From assembly GCA_025360015.1 (NCBI GenBank), contig JANYCZ010000034.1:1-64000 (forward strand): DNA of 64,000 nucleotides. The letters are read 5' to 3'. Both the position numbers and the translations under genes were made by a program. The stretch is from Verrucomicrobiota bacterium. Its GTDB lineage: Bacteria; Verrucomicrobiota; Verrucomicrobiia; Verrucomicrobiales; Verrucomicrobiaceae. Shown here piece after piece: positions 7,226 through 19,900 of this stretch. A model generated the notes under the pieces. The model was not told the DNA's origin. It was given only the letters and a program-made list of their open reading frames with translations, and searched no databases. The first letter of the stretch is position 1. Every line of letters starts with the position of its first letter.

Positions 7226-10200
7226 ATGATGACCCGCCTTGCCCTGATTCTTGTTGGTTCGATCGGCCTCGCCGCCCATGCTTCGCAGCCGACTTCGCTG
7301 GCCGATCTGCCAGACGCGCATCCTGAGGCGGAGCTGAAGGCCTTTGTGGTGCCGGAAGGCTTTGAGGTGAATCTCTTCGCGTCGGAGCCCCTGATCCAGA
7401 AGCCCGTGCAGATGAACTGGGATGCCCAGGGCCGCCTCTGGGTGGTCACCAGCACCACCTACCCGCACATCAAACCCGGCGAAGAGGCCAAGGACCAAGT
7501 CGTCGTGCTCGAAGACACGGACAACGATGGCAAGGCCGACAAATCCACCACCTTCGCCGAGGGGCTGCACATCCCCACCGCCCTCGCCCCCGGAGACGGC
7601 GGTCTGTATGTGGCGAATTCCACCGAGGTGCTCTTTTTAAAGGACACCAATGGCGATCTCAAAGCAGACGAGCGCACCGTGATGCTCAGCGGCTTTGGCA
7701 CGGAGGACACCCACCACCTGCTGCACACCATGCGCTGGGGCCCGGAGGGCATGCTGTACTTCGCTCAGTCCATCTACATCCACACCCACATGGAGACCCC
7801 CCACGGCGTGCGCCGTCTCATGGGCGGCGGCATCTGGGAGTTCCGGCCGGAGACGCGCCGGGCGGAAGTCATCAGCAAGGGGCTCATCAATCCCTGGGGC
7901 TTTGAGTTTGACCGCTGGGGCCAGAGCTTCGCGTGCGATGGCGCGGGCGGGGAAGGGGTGAACTTCATCTTCCCCGGCTCCGTCTTCGCCACCTCCCCGG
8001 GGGCCAAGCGCATCGTCCACGGCCTCAGCCCCGGCCAGCCGAAGCAGTGCGGCCTGGAAATCATCGAAGACCCTCACTTCCCCGCAGACTGGCAGGGCAC
8101 CGTGGTGGTGAACGATTTCCGGGGCAATCGCGTGAACCGTTTTCAGCTTACCCCCAGCGGCAGCAGCTACATCGCCAAGCAGCTCCCCGACCTGCTTGCC
8201 TCCACGCATCGCGCCTTCCGCCCCATCGATGTCAAGATGGGCCCGGACGGCGCGATTTACATCGCCGACTGGTACAATCCCATCATCCAGCACGGCGAGG
8301 TGGATTTCCGCGATGCCCGCCGCGACCACGAGCACGGCCGCATCTGGCGCATCACCGCCAAGGGCAAACCCCTCAGCCCCAAGCCCCAGATCGCCGGAGC
8401 CTCCACCGCCGACCTGCTGGAAATGCTCAAGTCCGACCGCAACTACGTGCGCCGTTTTGCCAAACGCGAGCTGCGGGATCAGGGTGCCGCCAAGGCCTCC
8501 CGCGAGATCGAAGCCTGGGCCGCCCAGCTCGACCCCGAAGCCCATGAAGCCGATGGCCACGCCTTGCTGGAGGCCGCCTGGGCCCGTGAAGGGGTGAACT
8601 CCTTCGCCCCCAGCATCTGGCGCAAGCTTTGGGAGAGCGGAGACTACCGTATCCGCGCAGCAGCCCTGCGCATCCTGACCCATCGCTGGAAGGAATACCC
8701 CGAAGTGATGAAGGTGCTGGACCAGGCCGTGGCCGACGACAACGCCCAAGTCCGCCTCTGGGCCCTGGCCGTGCTGGCAGACATGCGCAAGCCCGGCGCG
8801 GTCAGCATGGCTCTCAAGGTGCTGGACCACCCCATGGACGATTCGCTCGATTTCTTGCTGGAGCAGACCTGCCGCGAGCAGGCAGAAATCTGGATGCCCG
8901 CCGTCGTCAGCGGCAAGCTCAAGCTCGACGAGCGCCCCAAGCACCTCGTCTATGCCATGAAGAGCACCGGCCGCAGCGATGCCCTGCCACCCCTCTTTGC
9001 CGCTCTCAAGAGCGGTAAACTGAGCCAGGATGACGCAGATGCCGTCCTCGGCATGGCCGGTGCCGCCGCTGACGCCGCCCAGGCCAAGACCCTTGCCGAC
9101 ATGGTCAATGACCCCGCCATGGCCTCTTATTACATCGGCCTGCAGGACGCCCTGGTGAAAGCCGCGACGGACCGCAAAGTCATCCCGGAAGGCGCGGCGG
9201 CGACCGTCATGGCCTGGTTTGCCCGCCCCGAGCCCCACGTGCAGCACCGCGCCGCCCTCCTCGCCGGACTCTGGAAGGTGGAGCCCGCCCGCGACAAACT
9301 CGTCGCCCTGCTCACCGACGCCCAGACCCTTCCACCCATTCGCGATGGGGCCATGCGCGGCCTCACCGCCCTCGGCGGCGCGAAGTCCCGCGATCTCTTC
9401 GACAAGCTCTTTACCGAATCCCAGGACGCCAGCATCCGCGCCCTCATGATCGACGGCCTCACCAGCGTCGGCCCGCAGCTCGCCGCCAAGCGCGCCGTGG
9501 AGTTCCTCGCCAAGGCGGACGTGGACACCGCCAAGCCCATCCTCACCGTTTTCCTCAAAAACAAGCAGCTCCCCGCCGTGCTGGCCAAGGAGCTGGAAGG
9601 CAAGACGATTCTTGACTCCGTGGCCGTGGAAGGCATCCGCATGGTCACCTCCCGTGGCATCCAGGGCCCCCTGGCCGACGCCCTCAAGAAAGCCGGTGGC
9701 GTCAAGCAGATGGACCGCCCCCTGACCCCTGAAGAAATGAGCGCCATGGTCGCCAAGGTGAAGACCCAGGGCGATCCCGCCCGGGGCGAGGCCGTCTACC
9801 GCCGCCAGCAGATGCTCTGCACCACCTGCCACGCCATCGGCGAATCCGGCGGCGTCCTCGGGCCCAATCTCGTCAGCATCGGTGCCAGCGCCCCGGTGGA
9901 CTACCTCATCGAGAGCCTGCTGGAGCCCAGCAAGAAAATCAAAGAAGGCTACCACATGGTCGTCATCAGCAAAAAGGACGGCGGGGTCATCTCCGGCGGC
10001 CTGATCAACGACGGTGCCGAGGAGTTGACGATTCGTGACCCCGCCAACCAGATCGTCAAAGTGGCCAAGGCGAGCATCGCCAGCCGCCAGATGAGCCCCG
10101 TGAGCATGATGCCGCCCGGCCTCACCGCCAGCCTCCGGGAGGACGAATTCGTCGATCTCGTCCGCTTCCTCTCCGAACTCGGCCGGGAAGGGCCCTACAA

Positions 10201-10645
10201 GACCCAGCCCAACCGCTACGTCCGCACCTGGAAGGCCATGGGCAAGATGGAGCAGAAGGACGTGGACCACGTCCGCCACGTGGGCAGCTTTGCCCTGAAC
10301 GACGACAAAATCGCCTACCCCTGGCAGCTTGCCATCAGTCAGGTGAACGGCGACCTCCCTCTGGCCGATCTGCCCGCCGCGCAAAAGATGTATCCCTGGT
10401 TCCCGAAAATCGTCCAATTTGGCCTCAAATTGGACAGCGCTGGAAAAGTAAAATTGGGATTCAGCACCGTGAAGGGAATTGTCGTAGCCGTGGATGGTGC
10501 TGAGCTAAAGGAATTCCTGAGTCAGCAGGAGCTCGAATTGAGCGCCGGAATCCACCGAATCAGCGTGCTCATAACCCGTGACGCTGGGGAACTTGCTGCA
10601 TTACGCGTGGAAATCCTAGACGGCGCTGCGGTAGCGGTGCCCTGA
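7226..10645 (+). CDS. PVC-type heme-binding dehydrogenase-like protein with HEAT-like repeats and c-type heme site
   Basis: About 1,139 residues. A signal peptide (MMTRLALILVGSIGLAAHAS) leads into a beta-propeller of the TIGR02604 'membrane-bound dehydrogenase' type (~35-375; 'VPEGFEVNLFASEPLIQKPV', several D-x-D/N-G-x-A-D repeats, 'GGIWEFRP', 'NPWGFEFDRWGQ', 'YIADWYNPIIQHGEVDFRD', 'DHEHGRIWRI'). An alpha-helical HEAT-like solenoid follows (~385-840), then a TIGR02603-type cytochrome c domain whose heme site C-T-T-C-H is at 865-869, with a distal Met in the following MxP region. A C-terminal region of ~100 residues is unassigned. Such proteins are abundant in Planctomycetes and Verrucomicrobia and are thought to be periplasmic sugar or alcohol oxidoreductases; the substrate is unknown. 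I start at the ATG at 7226 (7229 is equally possible) because the upstream TTG at 7211 would lengthen the signal peptide needlessly. Confidence 0.92.
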   Translation: MMTRLALILVGSIGLAAHASQPTSLADLPDAHPEAELKAFVVPEGFEVNLFASEPLIQKPVQMNWDAQGRLWVVTSTTYPHIKPGEEAKDQVVVLEDTDNDGKADKSTTFAEGLHIPTALAPGDGGLYVANSTEVLFLKDTNGDLKADERTVMLSGFGTEDTHHLLHTMRWGPEGMLYFAQSIYIHTHMETPHGVRRLMGGGIWEFRPETRRAEVISKGLINPWGFEFDRWGQSFACDGAGGEGVNFIFPGSVFATSPGAKRIVHGLSPGQPKQCGLEIIEDPHFPADWQGTVVVNDFRGNRVNRFQLTPSGSSYIAKQLPDLLASTHRAFRPIDVKMGPDGAIYIADWYNPIIQHGEVDFRDARRDHEHGRIWRITAKGKPLSPKPQIAGASTADLLEMLKSDRNYVRRFAKRELRDQGAAKASREIEAWAAQLDPEAHEADGHALLEAAWAREGVNSFAPSIWRKLWESGDYRIRAAALRILTHRWKEYPEVMKVLDQAVADDNAQVRLWALAVLADMRKPGAVSMALKVLDHPMDDSLDFLLEQTCREQAEIWMPAVVSGKLKLDERPKHLVYAMKSTGRSDALPPLFAALKSGKLSQDDADAVLGMAGAAADAAQAKTLADMVNDPAMASYYIGLQDALVKAATDRKVIPEGAAATVMAWFARPEPHVQHRAALLAGLWKVEPARDKLVALLTDAQTLPPIRDGAMRGLTALGGAKSRDLFDKLFTESQDASIRALMIDGLTSVGPQLAAKRAVEFLAKADVDTAKPILTVFLKNKQLPAVLAKELEGKTILDSVAVEGIRMVTSRGIQGPLADALKKAGGVKQMDRPLTPEEMSAMVAKVKTQGDPARGEAVYRRQQMLCTTCHAIGESGGVLGPNLVSIGASAPVDYLIESLLEPSKKIKEGYHMVVISKKDGGVISGGLINDGAEELTIRDPANQIVKVAKASIASRQMSPVSMMPPGLTASLREDEFVDLVRFLSELGREGPYKTQPNRYVRTWKAMGKMEQKDVDHVRHVGSFALNDDKIAYPWQLAISQVNGDLPLADLPAAQKMYPWFPKIVQFGLKLDSAGKVKLGFSTVKGIVVAVDGAELKEFLSQQELELSAGIHRISVLITRDAGELAALRVEILDGAAVAVP

Positions 10646-10978
10646 ACCTCCTCAGAGCGGAAAATTCGTAAAGTCGATGTATTTGCATTGACGGGACAGA
10701 TCCCGTTTCGCTATTCTGAACGCTACGCTTGGAATCCGTGTCATACCTCTTGGCACCCATTCCCGCATTCAACCACCGCCGCCGCCATCCCATGAGAAAT
10801 TGTCCCCTCGCCCCGACCCCAAACGAAACGCTCGTTGGGTCGAACATTGGCGCTGTTTCAGGGTTTCCTGTGGATGACTCAAAGCAGTGTTTGAACGCCG
10901 CCCGTCCGTTTTCTTGTGCCCCTTTCTTCCGCCTTTTTTAAAACTTCCCGCGATTCCCCTGAACAAGACCTTTTCCTG
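10646..10978 (+). other. 333-nt leader of the giant gene
   Basis: Contains the promoter candidate at 10688-10717 and a leader of about 250 nt. Within it CCCAAACGA...TCGTTGGG (around 10819-10840) can form a hairpin, and a T6 run follows near 10934, too far away for a normal terminator. No convincing short gene is present, although the frame of the giant gene is open upstream to 10916. Confidence 0.5.
10688..10717 (+). promoter_or_regulatory. Sigma-70-like promoter with an internal inverted repeat
   Basis: TTGACG (10688-10693) and TATTCT (10712-10717) are separated by 18 nt. The spacer begins with a perfect inverted repeat, ACGGGA (10691-10696) CAGA TCCCGT (10701-10706), overlapping the end of the -35 box. 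A regulator binding there would block RNA polymerase. The predicted start would give a leader of roughly 250 nt for the giant gene. Confidence 0.5.
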
Positions 10979-13900
10979 ATGAAAACTTTACGACACAACC
11001 GCATCCTCCTCGGCTGGTTCATGACCGTGCTGGTGTTCGCCATGCAAGTCGCCACGCCCTTAAAATCTGCGACCATTTACTGGACTACGGATGGAAAGAC
11101 GACTGGCCAGATAATCAGCGGAACCTGGGACACGACCCCCAACTGGACAACGACTCTGCCCACGAGCACAGCGGCAACGAAGGTGGCATGGACCAATTCA
11201 TCCTCAGACGTGGCGTTGTTTGGAACTGCTGGAAATACCACGAACCAAACCATCACACTCGGAGGCGCGAGTACCGCCAATGGCCTGCGGTTGAATAGCA
11301 CCAGCGGCTTTACGCTCACCAGCGCAGGAACCGTGGCAACTCCAACGGGAAGCCTTACCTTGGCAGGAACCACGCCGACAATCACCGTCGGCACTTCGGG
11401 CAACAGCTCCGCCACCATCAATGCAGTCTTGAACGGCACTTCGGGTCTGACCGTGACGACTGGTGGCTCCTCGGGGCGGCTGGTGCTTGGGGCCTTGGCT
11501 GCGGGTGCCACCTTTGCCAACAACTTAACTGGCGGAATCACGGTGGCGAACAATACCATTTTGGAGGCAGTGGCGCGTACAGGAAACAACAATCCGTTGG
11601 GGACAAATGCGGTTACCTTGCAGGCAGGTTCCGAGCTGGATCTGACCGGAACCCGTAATGGTGCCTCCGGCATCTCCGGGAGGCTGTTTACCATCACACC
11701 CACTTCGGACACTAGCCGCGTGGATTTCACGACTACGGCCACTGGAGCCTCACTGCCGGGGCTCAGCTTCGTTGCCAGCGGAAGCAATGGTCAGAATGTG
11801 GTCACCGTCGCAAATACCGCCCTGCTGGCGATTGGTCAGTCGATTTCAGGGGCTGGCATCCCGTCCAACGCCGTGGTTGGGCAGATTCTCAGCGGAACGC
11901 AGTTTACCTTGGTGGATTCCAACAATCTGGCAGACAACCTGACCTCTACCATTTCATCCCTAACGGTGACGCCGTTTTTGACCACCCAGGCGGCGACCCC
12001 TTCTCCTAGTTTGCCATTGACGCCGACATTCACCAGCAATGGGCTTGACGGCTCGGCCGGCACCTCGATTCGTTATGTCGATGCGAACAATGTCATTCAG
12101 ACGCTGCCCAATTATGCTGTTCAGTATGTGGGCAAGATTTTGGTCTCATCCTCTGGTGCTGGGGGGTACTCCTTTTTTGCCAAACCAGACGATGCCTCAA
12201 GGGTTTATGTTGATGGTGTGCTGGTGTTGAACAATGACGGTGGCAAGGGTGCCGTTGATCTTTCCAGCACTCTGGTGCAGTTGGGGCCTGGTTATCACGA
12301 CATTCGGGTGGATTATCTGCAAGGTACGGGTGGTGGCTCGCTTGATCTTAATTATTCTGGACCGGATACTAATAATGTCAGGACCAATCTGGCAGGTGTG
12401 CTGACTCAGGCGGAAACCAATACCGCCGCTGGTTCCAGCAACGCCATCGCTTTGGGGAACGACGTGCGTTTGTCTGGCAACGCGTCCATCAATCTCAAGG
12501 GGAATTTGGCTTCCTCCATTCAGCTCGGGGCTCTGCAATTGAACACCGGCACAACGCTGACCGTGAAGGCTGTTGATAACACCGGCACTGAAATCGCCGG
12601 TGGTGGTGGCGGCTTCGGCCAGACATTGCGCTTTGCGGGCAGCTCCTTGTTCGGGTCCACAGCAGGCACGGTCACCATCAATTCTGATCCGAGTGTGGCT
12701 TTTGATGGGGCTGTATCTGATGGCGGCCTCGCGATGACCTTGGTGAAGACCGGGACCGGGCGTTTGTTCTTCAATCAGACCAGCGTTGCGAACAATCTGG
12801 GAGCTGGCCACACGACTTACATCGAAATGCAGGCCACCAATACGGTGGTGGTGCCAACCAGCCCTATCAGTTTAGGTTCGAACCAAGTCACTCTGCCCAG
12901 TGTGGCAGGCCTGGTGCCTGGCATGACTATGAGCGGAAACGGGATTCCAAGCGGAGCATTCATTGTTTCCATTACTGGCAATACGCTGACTCTTTCGGCG
13001 AATGCAACGGCCAGTGGAACCCCAGTGCTCAACATTTCTGCGACTCCCACTTTGGTGCTGACAGGTAGCACGGCATCCGGAGCCTTTAATCCGATTGGTT
13101 CGGCCACAGTCAGGCTCAACGGGGGGAATCTGATGCTGGACTCCAAGGGTTCAACGCTGGCCGGAGTCGGACCTACCTTTGCCAATAATGTAGAGGTCGT
13201 CAAAGACGGGGCCATTCAATCAGTGGCGAATGCGGCGACGACCATTCTGGGCAGCAGCAGCAACACCATCACCGTGACCTCCCAGCCTGTCACTTCTACG
13301 ACCACGACATCCAGCACGACTGCGACGGTGGCTAGCACGGCCTACTTGCATGCGGGGCAGGTGGTCTCCGGGACGGGCATTCCTGCGGGCACCACCATTG
13401 CATCCATTGTTGACGCCACGCACATCACCCTTTCCAGCACGCCAACGGTGGCCGTGACCAGCACCGCGCTGACTTACGGCACTACTCTGGTGCTGGATGC
13501 GATCTCGGGCGGCCTCAACAACAACCTTGCCAGTCTCTCGACCGATCCCGGTGCCACATTGACCGTGGCCTCCAACATCACGGGGGATGCCTCATCGACC
13601 ATCATCATACGCTCTACCGTCATGAATGCCGGGACCACCGTCAGCCAGTCCCAGGCGCAGGCAACAGGCACACCCCAGACCTTTGGCACCACCAATGTAA
13701 CTCCGGGCATTGTGGCCTTGCGTGGCAACAATTCGGGTTTCTTGGGCTCATTGGTTTTTGAAGCCAATGCCGGGCTGCGGGTCGAAGGTGTCAATGCTCT
13801 GTATGGCCGGACCTTTGCCCTGAACAATGCTAACACCCTGATCCTTGCTGAAGACGGCACCGGCACCGGCGGAGTTCAAAGCCTCAATTTCAATCTCAAT

Positions 13901-16900
13901 GTTACGGTTAATAACAGCAACACCATCCAGGTGGGCCGCATTGGCACCTTGTACGCCCCATATTTTGCACAGGCGGCGAACAAAACGGCGCAGATCACTA
14001 CACTCAACACGAGCCAGGCCACGCTCAATGTGACCAACAACAACGGCTATGGCTTGGAAGTCACTGGAGCCACCACGCTCACTGGAGCGCCCACCTTCCA
14101 GGTTGCAAATGCGACAGCATCCAATGTTGTTCAAGGTTTGACCCTGACGGGTGTGGTCTCGGGGGCTTCCAGCATGGTGAAAAGCGGCAACGGTGCCTTG
14201 GTGCTCGGAAATTCAGGCAACACTTTCGGCGGCACGGTGACGCTCCCCAGTTCTAATCTGTATGGTGCCAGTGGCTCGGCAGTCATCACTGCTTACAGTG
14301 TGGCGCCGTTCGTCGTTGGTGAAAGTCTCAGCGGCACCGGCATCCCCGCCGGGGCCACCATCACGGCGGTGAACGTGCAGAATTTTGCGGCGAGTTCAGC
14401 CGCGGCCTCGACCACTCTTTCGCTCTCCGTGGATCCCACCACGGTGTTCGCCGCTAGCATGCCCGTGACCGGGACCGGCATCGCCGCCAACACCATCGTC
14501 AGCAGTTTGAACAACAACGTGACTTCAGTCACCACGGGGAGTTCCGGAACTAATACGCTGACGATCACCAGTGGTTCAGCGGCAAGCACCTATCAGATCG
14601 GAAATCCCGTCTTTGGCTCTGGTATTCCTGCTGGCACCACGGTCATTGGCATTTCCGGCAGCGTCCTCACTCTCAATCAAAATATCACGGCAGCGAATCC
14701 GACAATCAAACGCTACCAGATCACCCTGAACAACGCGACCACCGCCGCCAATCCAACAGTGGTACTCCAGCAGGTGAATCTGAGTTCCAATCTCACCGCT
14801 TCTCTTAGCACAGGGTTGACCGCAACGCCTGTGATTAACATTGCCGGCGGCATTCTGGCGGCAGCTTCTGACGGTGCTTTCGGCAATTCGAACAATCAGA
14901 TTCTGCTTAACACCAATGCCGCCACTGGAGCCGGGTTGCGCGCCACCGGCACCTTTAGCACCAGCCGCTCCATCATCCTGAACCAGGCCAGCAACGCCAT
15001 CGAGGTGACGGCAGGAAACACGCTGACTCTCAATTCGCCGTTCACCCTGAGCAATGCCGCCAACAATTTCCAAAAGAACGACCAGGGCACCTTGGTGCTG
15101 ACGCAGGCGCAGACCGGCTGGAATGGCTTGATCACCGTCGGTCAGGGGAGCCTGCAGGTCACGAATGCTGCGGCATTGGGCAACTCAGGTTCATCCAATG
15201 CGGCGCTGCGCACCGTTATCAATGACATCACGTCCGAAGTGGCGCTCAAGCTCAGCGGCACCAACAGCATCAACGAAACCTTCCAGATCAATGTCATTAG
15301 TGGCCGCAACACCTCTGGGATCAATTCCCTGGGTGCCATCCACAACATGGCCGGCAACAACACCCTCACGGCCCCGGTTTACCTGTCGGGATCGCCTGCA
15401 GACAACACCACCTCGGGTGTGGTTATCGCGGGAGTGGACAATGGCTCGACGCTCAATCTGGCAGGAGGAGTAAACTATTTGTGGAACGCTGGTGGTTCCG
15501 CACAATTCCTAAACCTCTATCTTTCAGCCACAGGCAGCGGCGTCGGCACCCTTTCCGCACCCCTGGTGAATCTGAGCAACAATCCAGCTGGGGCAACCTT
15601 TCAGAAGATTGGCACCGGAACTTGGAACATCACCGCGGCGAATGCCTTTACTCCCAGCTTCACCGCTTCTACTTCAGGAGTGCTGAATGCCAGTCTGGTG
15701 GCCGCCAACACCATTGTGGTCAGCAGCGGAAAATACACCTATGGACAGACTGTGACGGGCACCGGAATTCCTGCCAGCACCTCGGTGATCAAGGTTTTGA
15801 ATGGGACACAGTTGGTGCTGTCAAACAATGCCACCGTGTCGGCCTCCAATGCCAGCCTGACTTTTGGTGTCGTCTCTGCCAAGTCAGGCCCGATCGCCAC
15901 GACTGCAGCAAGTGGCACAACGACGGCGACCGTGAGTGGTGGTACGGGGGGGCTCACCATCGGGCAGACCGTTACCGGGACAGGCATCCCCGCCAGTACC
16001 ACGATCAGTCAGATCATTGACAGCACCCATGTGCTGCTGTCGCAGGCGACCACGGCGGCAGTGAGCGGGAACTTGACCTATGGGGCAACAACCGTCTCAA
16101 GTGGTGCCAATACCGCCGCCACGACGCTGGGCACGACGGTCACACTGACCAGCGGCACCACGGCGGCACTCACGGTGGGCATGCAAGTGGTCAATCCCGC
16201 CATCCCAGGAGCCACTGTGACAAGTATCACCGACACCACCCACTTTGTCATTTCCGCTCCAGTGACACAGACGCTTTCGGGGGTCGATACTGGCGTTGGA
16301 GCCGCTGTAACCGCTTCATCTCTCAATGTAACGACCAATGGAACGACTCTCGCCACTCTGACCAGCGGCAGCACTTCGGGCTTCTTTGTGGGGATGCCGG
16401 TTTCCGGTAATGCCAGCATTCCGGCCGGAACCACTGTGGCCAGCATTACCGACGGCACTCATTTTGTGCTGTCCGTGCCCGCGACTGGCTCCGGAACCGG
16501 GATTGCCACAACATTTCTAAACACCAACAGGGTAGTAGTGAGCAGCACCTCGGGTTACTACGTAGGCCAAAACGTCACAGGCGCCAACATACCAGCTGGT
16601 GCCACGGTGACGGCCATCAACAGTGACAATACGCTCACCATTTCTCTTGGCTCTACTGTCATCGGGTCAAATGCCACCATTTTCGGTTCCGGCACGGCGG
16701 GCATCAACGCTGTGAATGTGAGCGCGGGAACGCTGATCCTCAGCGGGGCGGGCACCATACCCGGCACCGGTACGGTGTCGGTTCTGCCGGGAGCCGTGCT
16801 GAATTTGGATAACTCCGCGACCAACACCAACAACCGTCTTGGCGGTCGTCCATTGACCTTGTACGGGGCCGCCCTGAACATCAATGGCAGCGCTTCTGCG

Positions 16901-19900
16901 GCGGCGGCGTTGGAGCAGACGGGCACATATACCCAGGGCGGGGGAGCGAGCACGATTACCCTCACGGCAAACACGGCGCTGGGACTGACGCTCGGCACTT
17001 CGACTGCGGCGCTTCGCAGTGCGGGCGGTACAGTCTTGATCCGTGGCATCGATTCTCTTGGCAGGATTGGGGCTGGCACAGTCAGCGTCTTGAGCAGCAG
17101 CACCAGCACCAATTCGGTGACGGTTTCCGCGATACCGCCCGGACTTGCAGTGGGTTCAGTTCTGCTCGGGTCAGCCATCACCAACATCGTTGGAAACACC
17201 ATCACCCTAGCCTCCAATGCCAATGCAACTACCGTCAGTGCGAGTAATTTGGGTTTTTATAATTCCGGCATCGCCTCGCTCAACGGGCCGACAGCAGCCA
17301 CTGGCCTCACCTTTCTCGGCCAGGCGGGAGTGACGGGCACCACCAACAAGGCCATCATTCCATGGGCGCTGGTGGACACTAGCACCACGGGCAATGGCAT
17401 TTCATTTGCCACGGCAGATTCCACTGGTGCCGCCACCACCACCGGAACCAATGGACTGCGCCCGCTAACGGCAGGAGAGATGAGCACCAGCTTGGCCACG
17501 CTGGCCAACGTGTCCTTGAGCACTACGGGGACCCTGATCTCGCCGCTCACGATCAACTCGCTTACTCTCAACAGTGGTGGTGGCATCGTCACCCGGGTGG
17601 CACAAACGCTGACCCTGGACAGCGGTGGCCTGCTGGCTTTCACCGGTAACACCGGTATCAGCGGTGGTTTGCTGAGTGTGAACAGCAACCGTGACTTGGT
17701 CGTATTTGCATTGGACAATCTCAGCATCAGCAGCGCCATCATCGGCACATCGGGTGGTTTGACCAAATCAGGCGCGGGCACGCTGACGCTTGGAATCGGC
17801 AACACCTACACCGGTTCCACCACCATCAATCAAGGCACGCTGCAACTGGCCGCCAGCAGCACCAATTCCATCTATTTCAACAATGCCCTCTCCATCAATG
17901 CTGGGGGCACGCTGGACATGAACGGCAGCATTCTGAATGTCAATCTCCTGCGGAACGATGGTAATGTCGTTGTCGCTGGAAACGGCGGTACGGTGATCAA
18001 CAGCGCGGCTGGACAGGCCACTCTAGTGCTGGGCAACGCCGGATCCAACTGGGCTGGACAGATCAATGGCAACATTGCAGTGTCGCGTTCCAGCTCGGGC
18101 GGGAATGCCTGGACTATCTATACAGCCCAGGGCTACACAGGAGCCACGATCCTTACGGGGGGCATTACGCAGTTGGCTGATTCGGGAACTCTGCTCAACA
18201 CTTCCTCTATAACTATCAACAGTTCCAACCTGTTGATTCAAAACGGTTCCAACCTGGGCAACAACAACAACAACCGCATCAACGATGCCGCGCCCATCAC
18301 CATGCTGGGGGGCATGATTCAGTACCGCAACCGTCAGGGAACGACCTCCAGCGAAACGTTCGGCACATTGACGCTCAACGGTGCCCAGAACATTGTCGAA
18401 ACTTTCCTCAACGGGGTGAACCTGAACTCCACGGATCTCACCTTCAGCAGTCTGACCCAAACAGCCGGATCCCGAGCCACGATGCTTTTCCGTGGTGCGA
18501 CAGGATTGATCGGCAACAATGGGCGGGTGTTTTTTACCACGGCTCCCACCTTGAGCAACAACCTGCTCGCCAATGCCGCTGGTCAGACTGGCTGGGCGGT
18601 GGTGGACCGTGAGTGGGCCAGCTATGCCGCAGGGACGGGTGTGGGGGCGCTCAATCAGGTGGGCTATGCAGGGTATGCTCCTAACACGCTCAACACCATC
18701 AACACCGGTGGCGCTACGGACAACCTTCGCGTCACCCTTTCGGCTCTGACGACCACCGGCAGTGCAGGCACCAACCTGCTGACGGTCGGCAGCACGGCGT
18801 CCCTTCAGGTAGGGCAGGTGGTCAGCGGACCGGGGGTTCCCATCGGCACCACGATTGCTTCCATCACCAACGGCACACAGTTTCTGCTCAGCAACAATCT
18901 CACCGGCAACAACCCCACCATTGCCGCCTATCAAACCCTGAGCTCTGACCGGACGATCGGCACCCTGAATCTCGACACCAGCCGAGCTGCCACGCTTGAC
19001 CTCGGCGGACATACGCTCACGCTCGGCGGTGGTGGCATTATTGCCTCCCAGACCTCTGACAACACTGCCAACGTGGTAGTGCTCAACGCCTCTGTCTCCA
19101 GCACTCAGGTGCTGGTGCAGTCCATTCCGGCGGGCTTGGTGGTCGGGTCCATCAACTTCAGCGATACTGGCAAAACTGTTACGGCAATTGACTATGTAAA
19201 CAACATCATAACGCTCAGCTCCGCACCAGCTACGGCGATTATCACACCCACCACCCGCAGCTTTACAAGTGCGAACCCCACGGTGCTCACGATCACCAAT
19301 GGCAATCTGACCAGTGGCACGACATCCGCCGCAAGCGATCTTTATTACTGGGCACTGCCCTATTCCTCGAATGGCTCCACCTATAATCGTATTCAGGTGT
19401 TGGGCGCAAATGTGGTCGATAACAGCGCTGGCGGCTCGGTGACTTTGGTGCTGGGGGGCAATATTACCGGGGTGCTCGGGACGGGAGTAACTGCGGGAAC
19501 CACCATCACTGGCAACAATACCTACTCCGGCGGTACCTTTGTAAACTCCGGCACTTGGACGCTGAACAATCCAAACGCCAACGGCACTTCCATTTATGCG
19601 ATTCCGGGCAACATCACCATCAGTGGGGGCATCAATGAAGAGAACAACGTTTACGGGGGTGTTGTGAACTTTGGCGCTTCGAGTCAGATCAACAACACCG
19701 CCGTGATGACGTTAATCGGAGGGGCTTCGGTGGCATTTAACGGATTTAATCAAACCCTGGCGGGGGTGGTGCTCAACAACACCGGCGGTACGGCCCCGGC
19801 ACTTGACTTCGGCGTCGGCACGCTCACGCTCAATGGCGGCATCACCGCGACTGCTTCCAGTGTGGGGAATGTCTCGCAGATCATCAACGGCAGCATTGTC

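Noticed and set aside
7637..10417. A very long open frame on the minus strand opposite the PVC heme gene (over 900 codons)
   Set aside because: It mirrors the GC-rich third positions of the real gene, has His/Gly/Val-rich low-complexity translation and no family resemblance. The plus strand has a signal peptide, known domains and a heme motif.
10916..10978. Earlier start of the giant gene
   Set aside because: The added residues precede a complete signal peptide that begins at the ATG at 10979.
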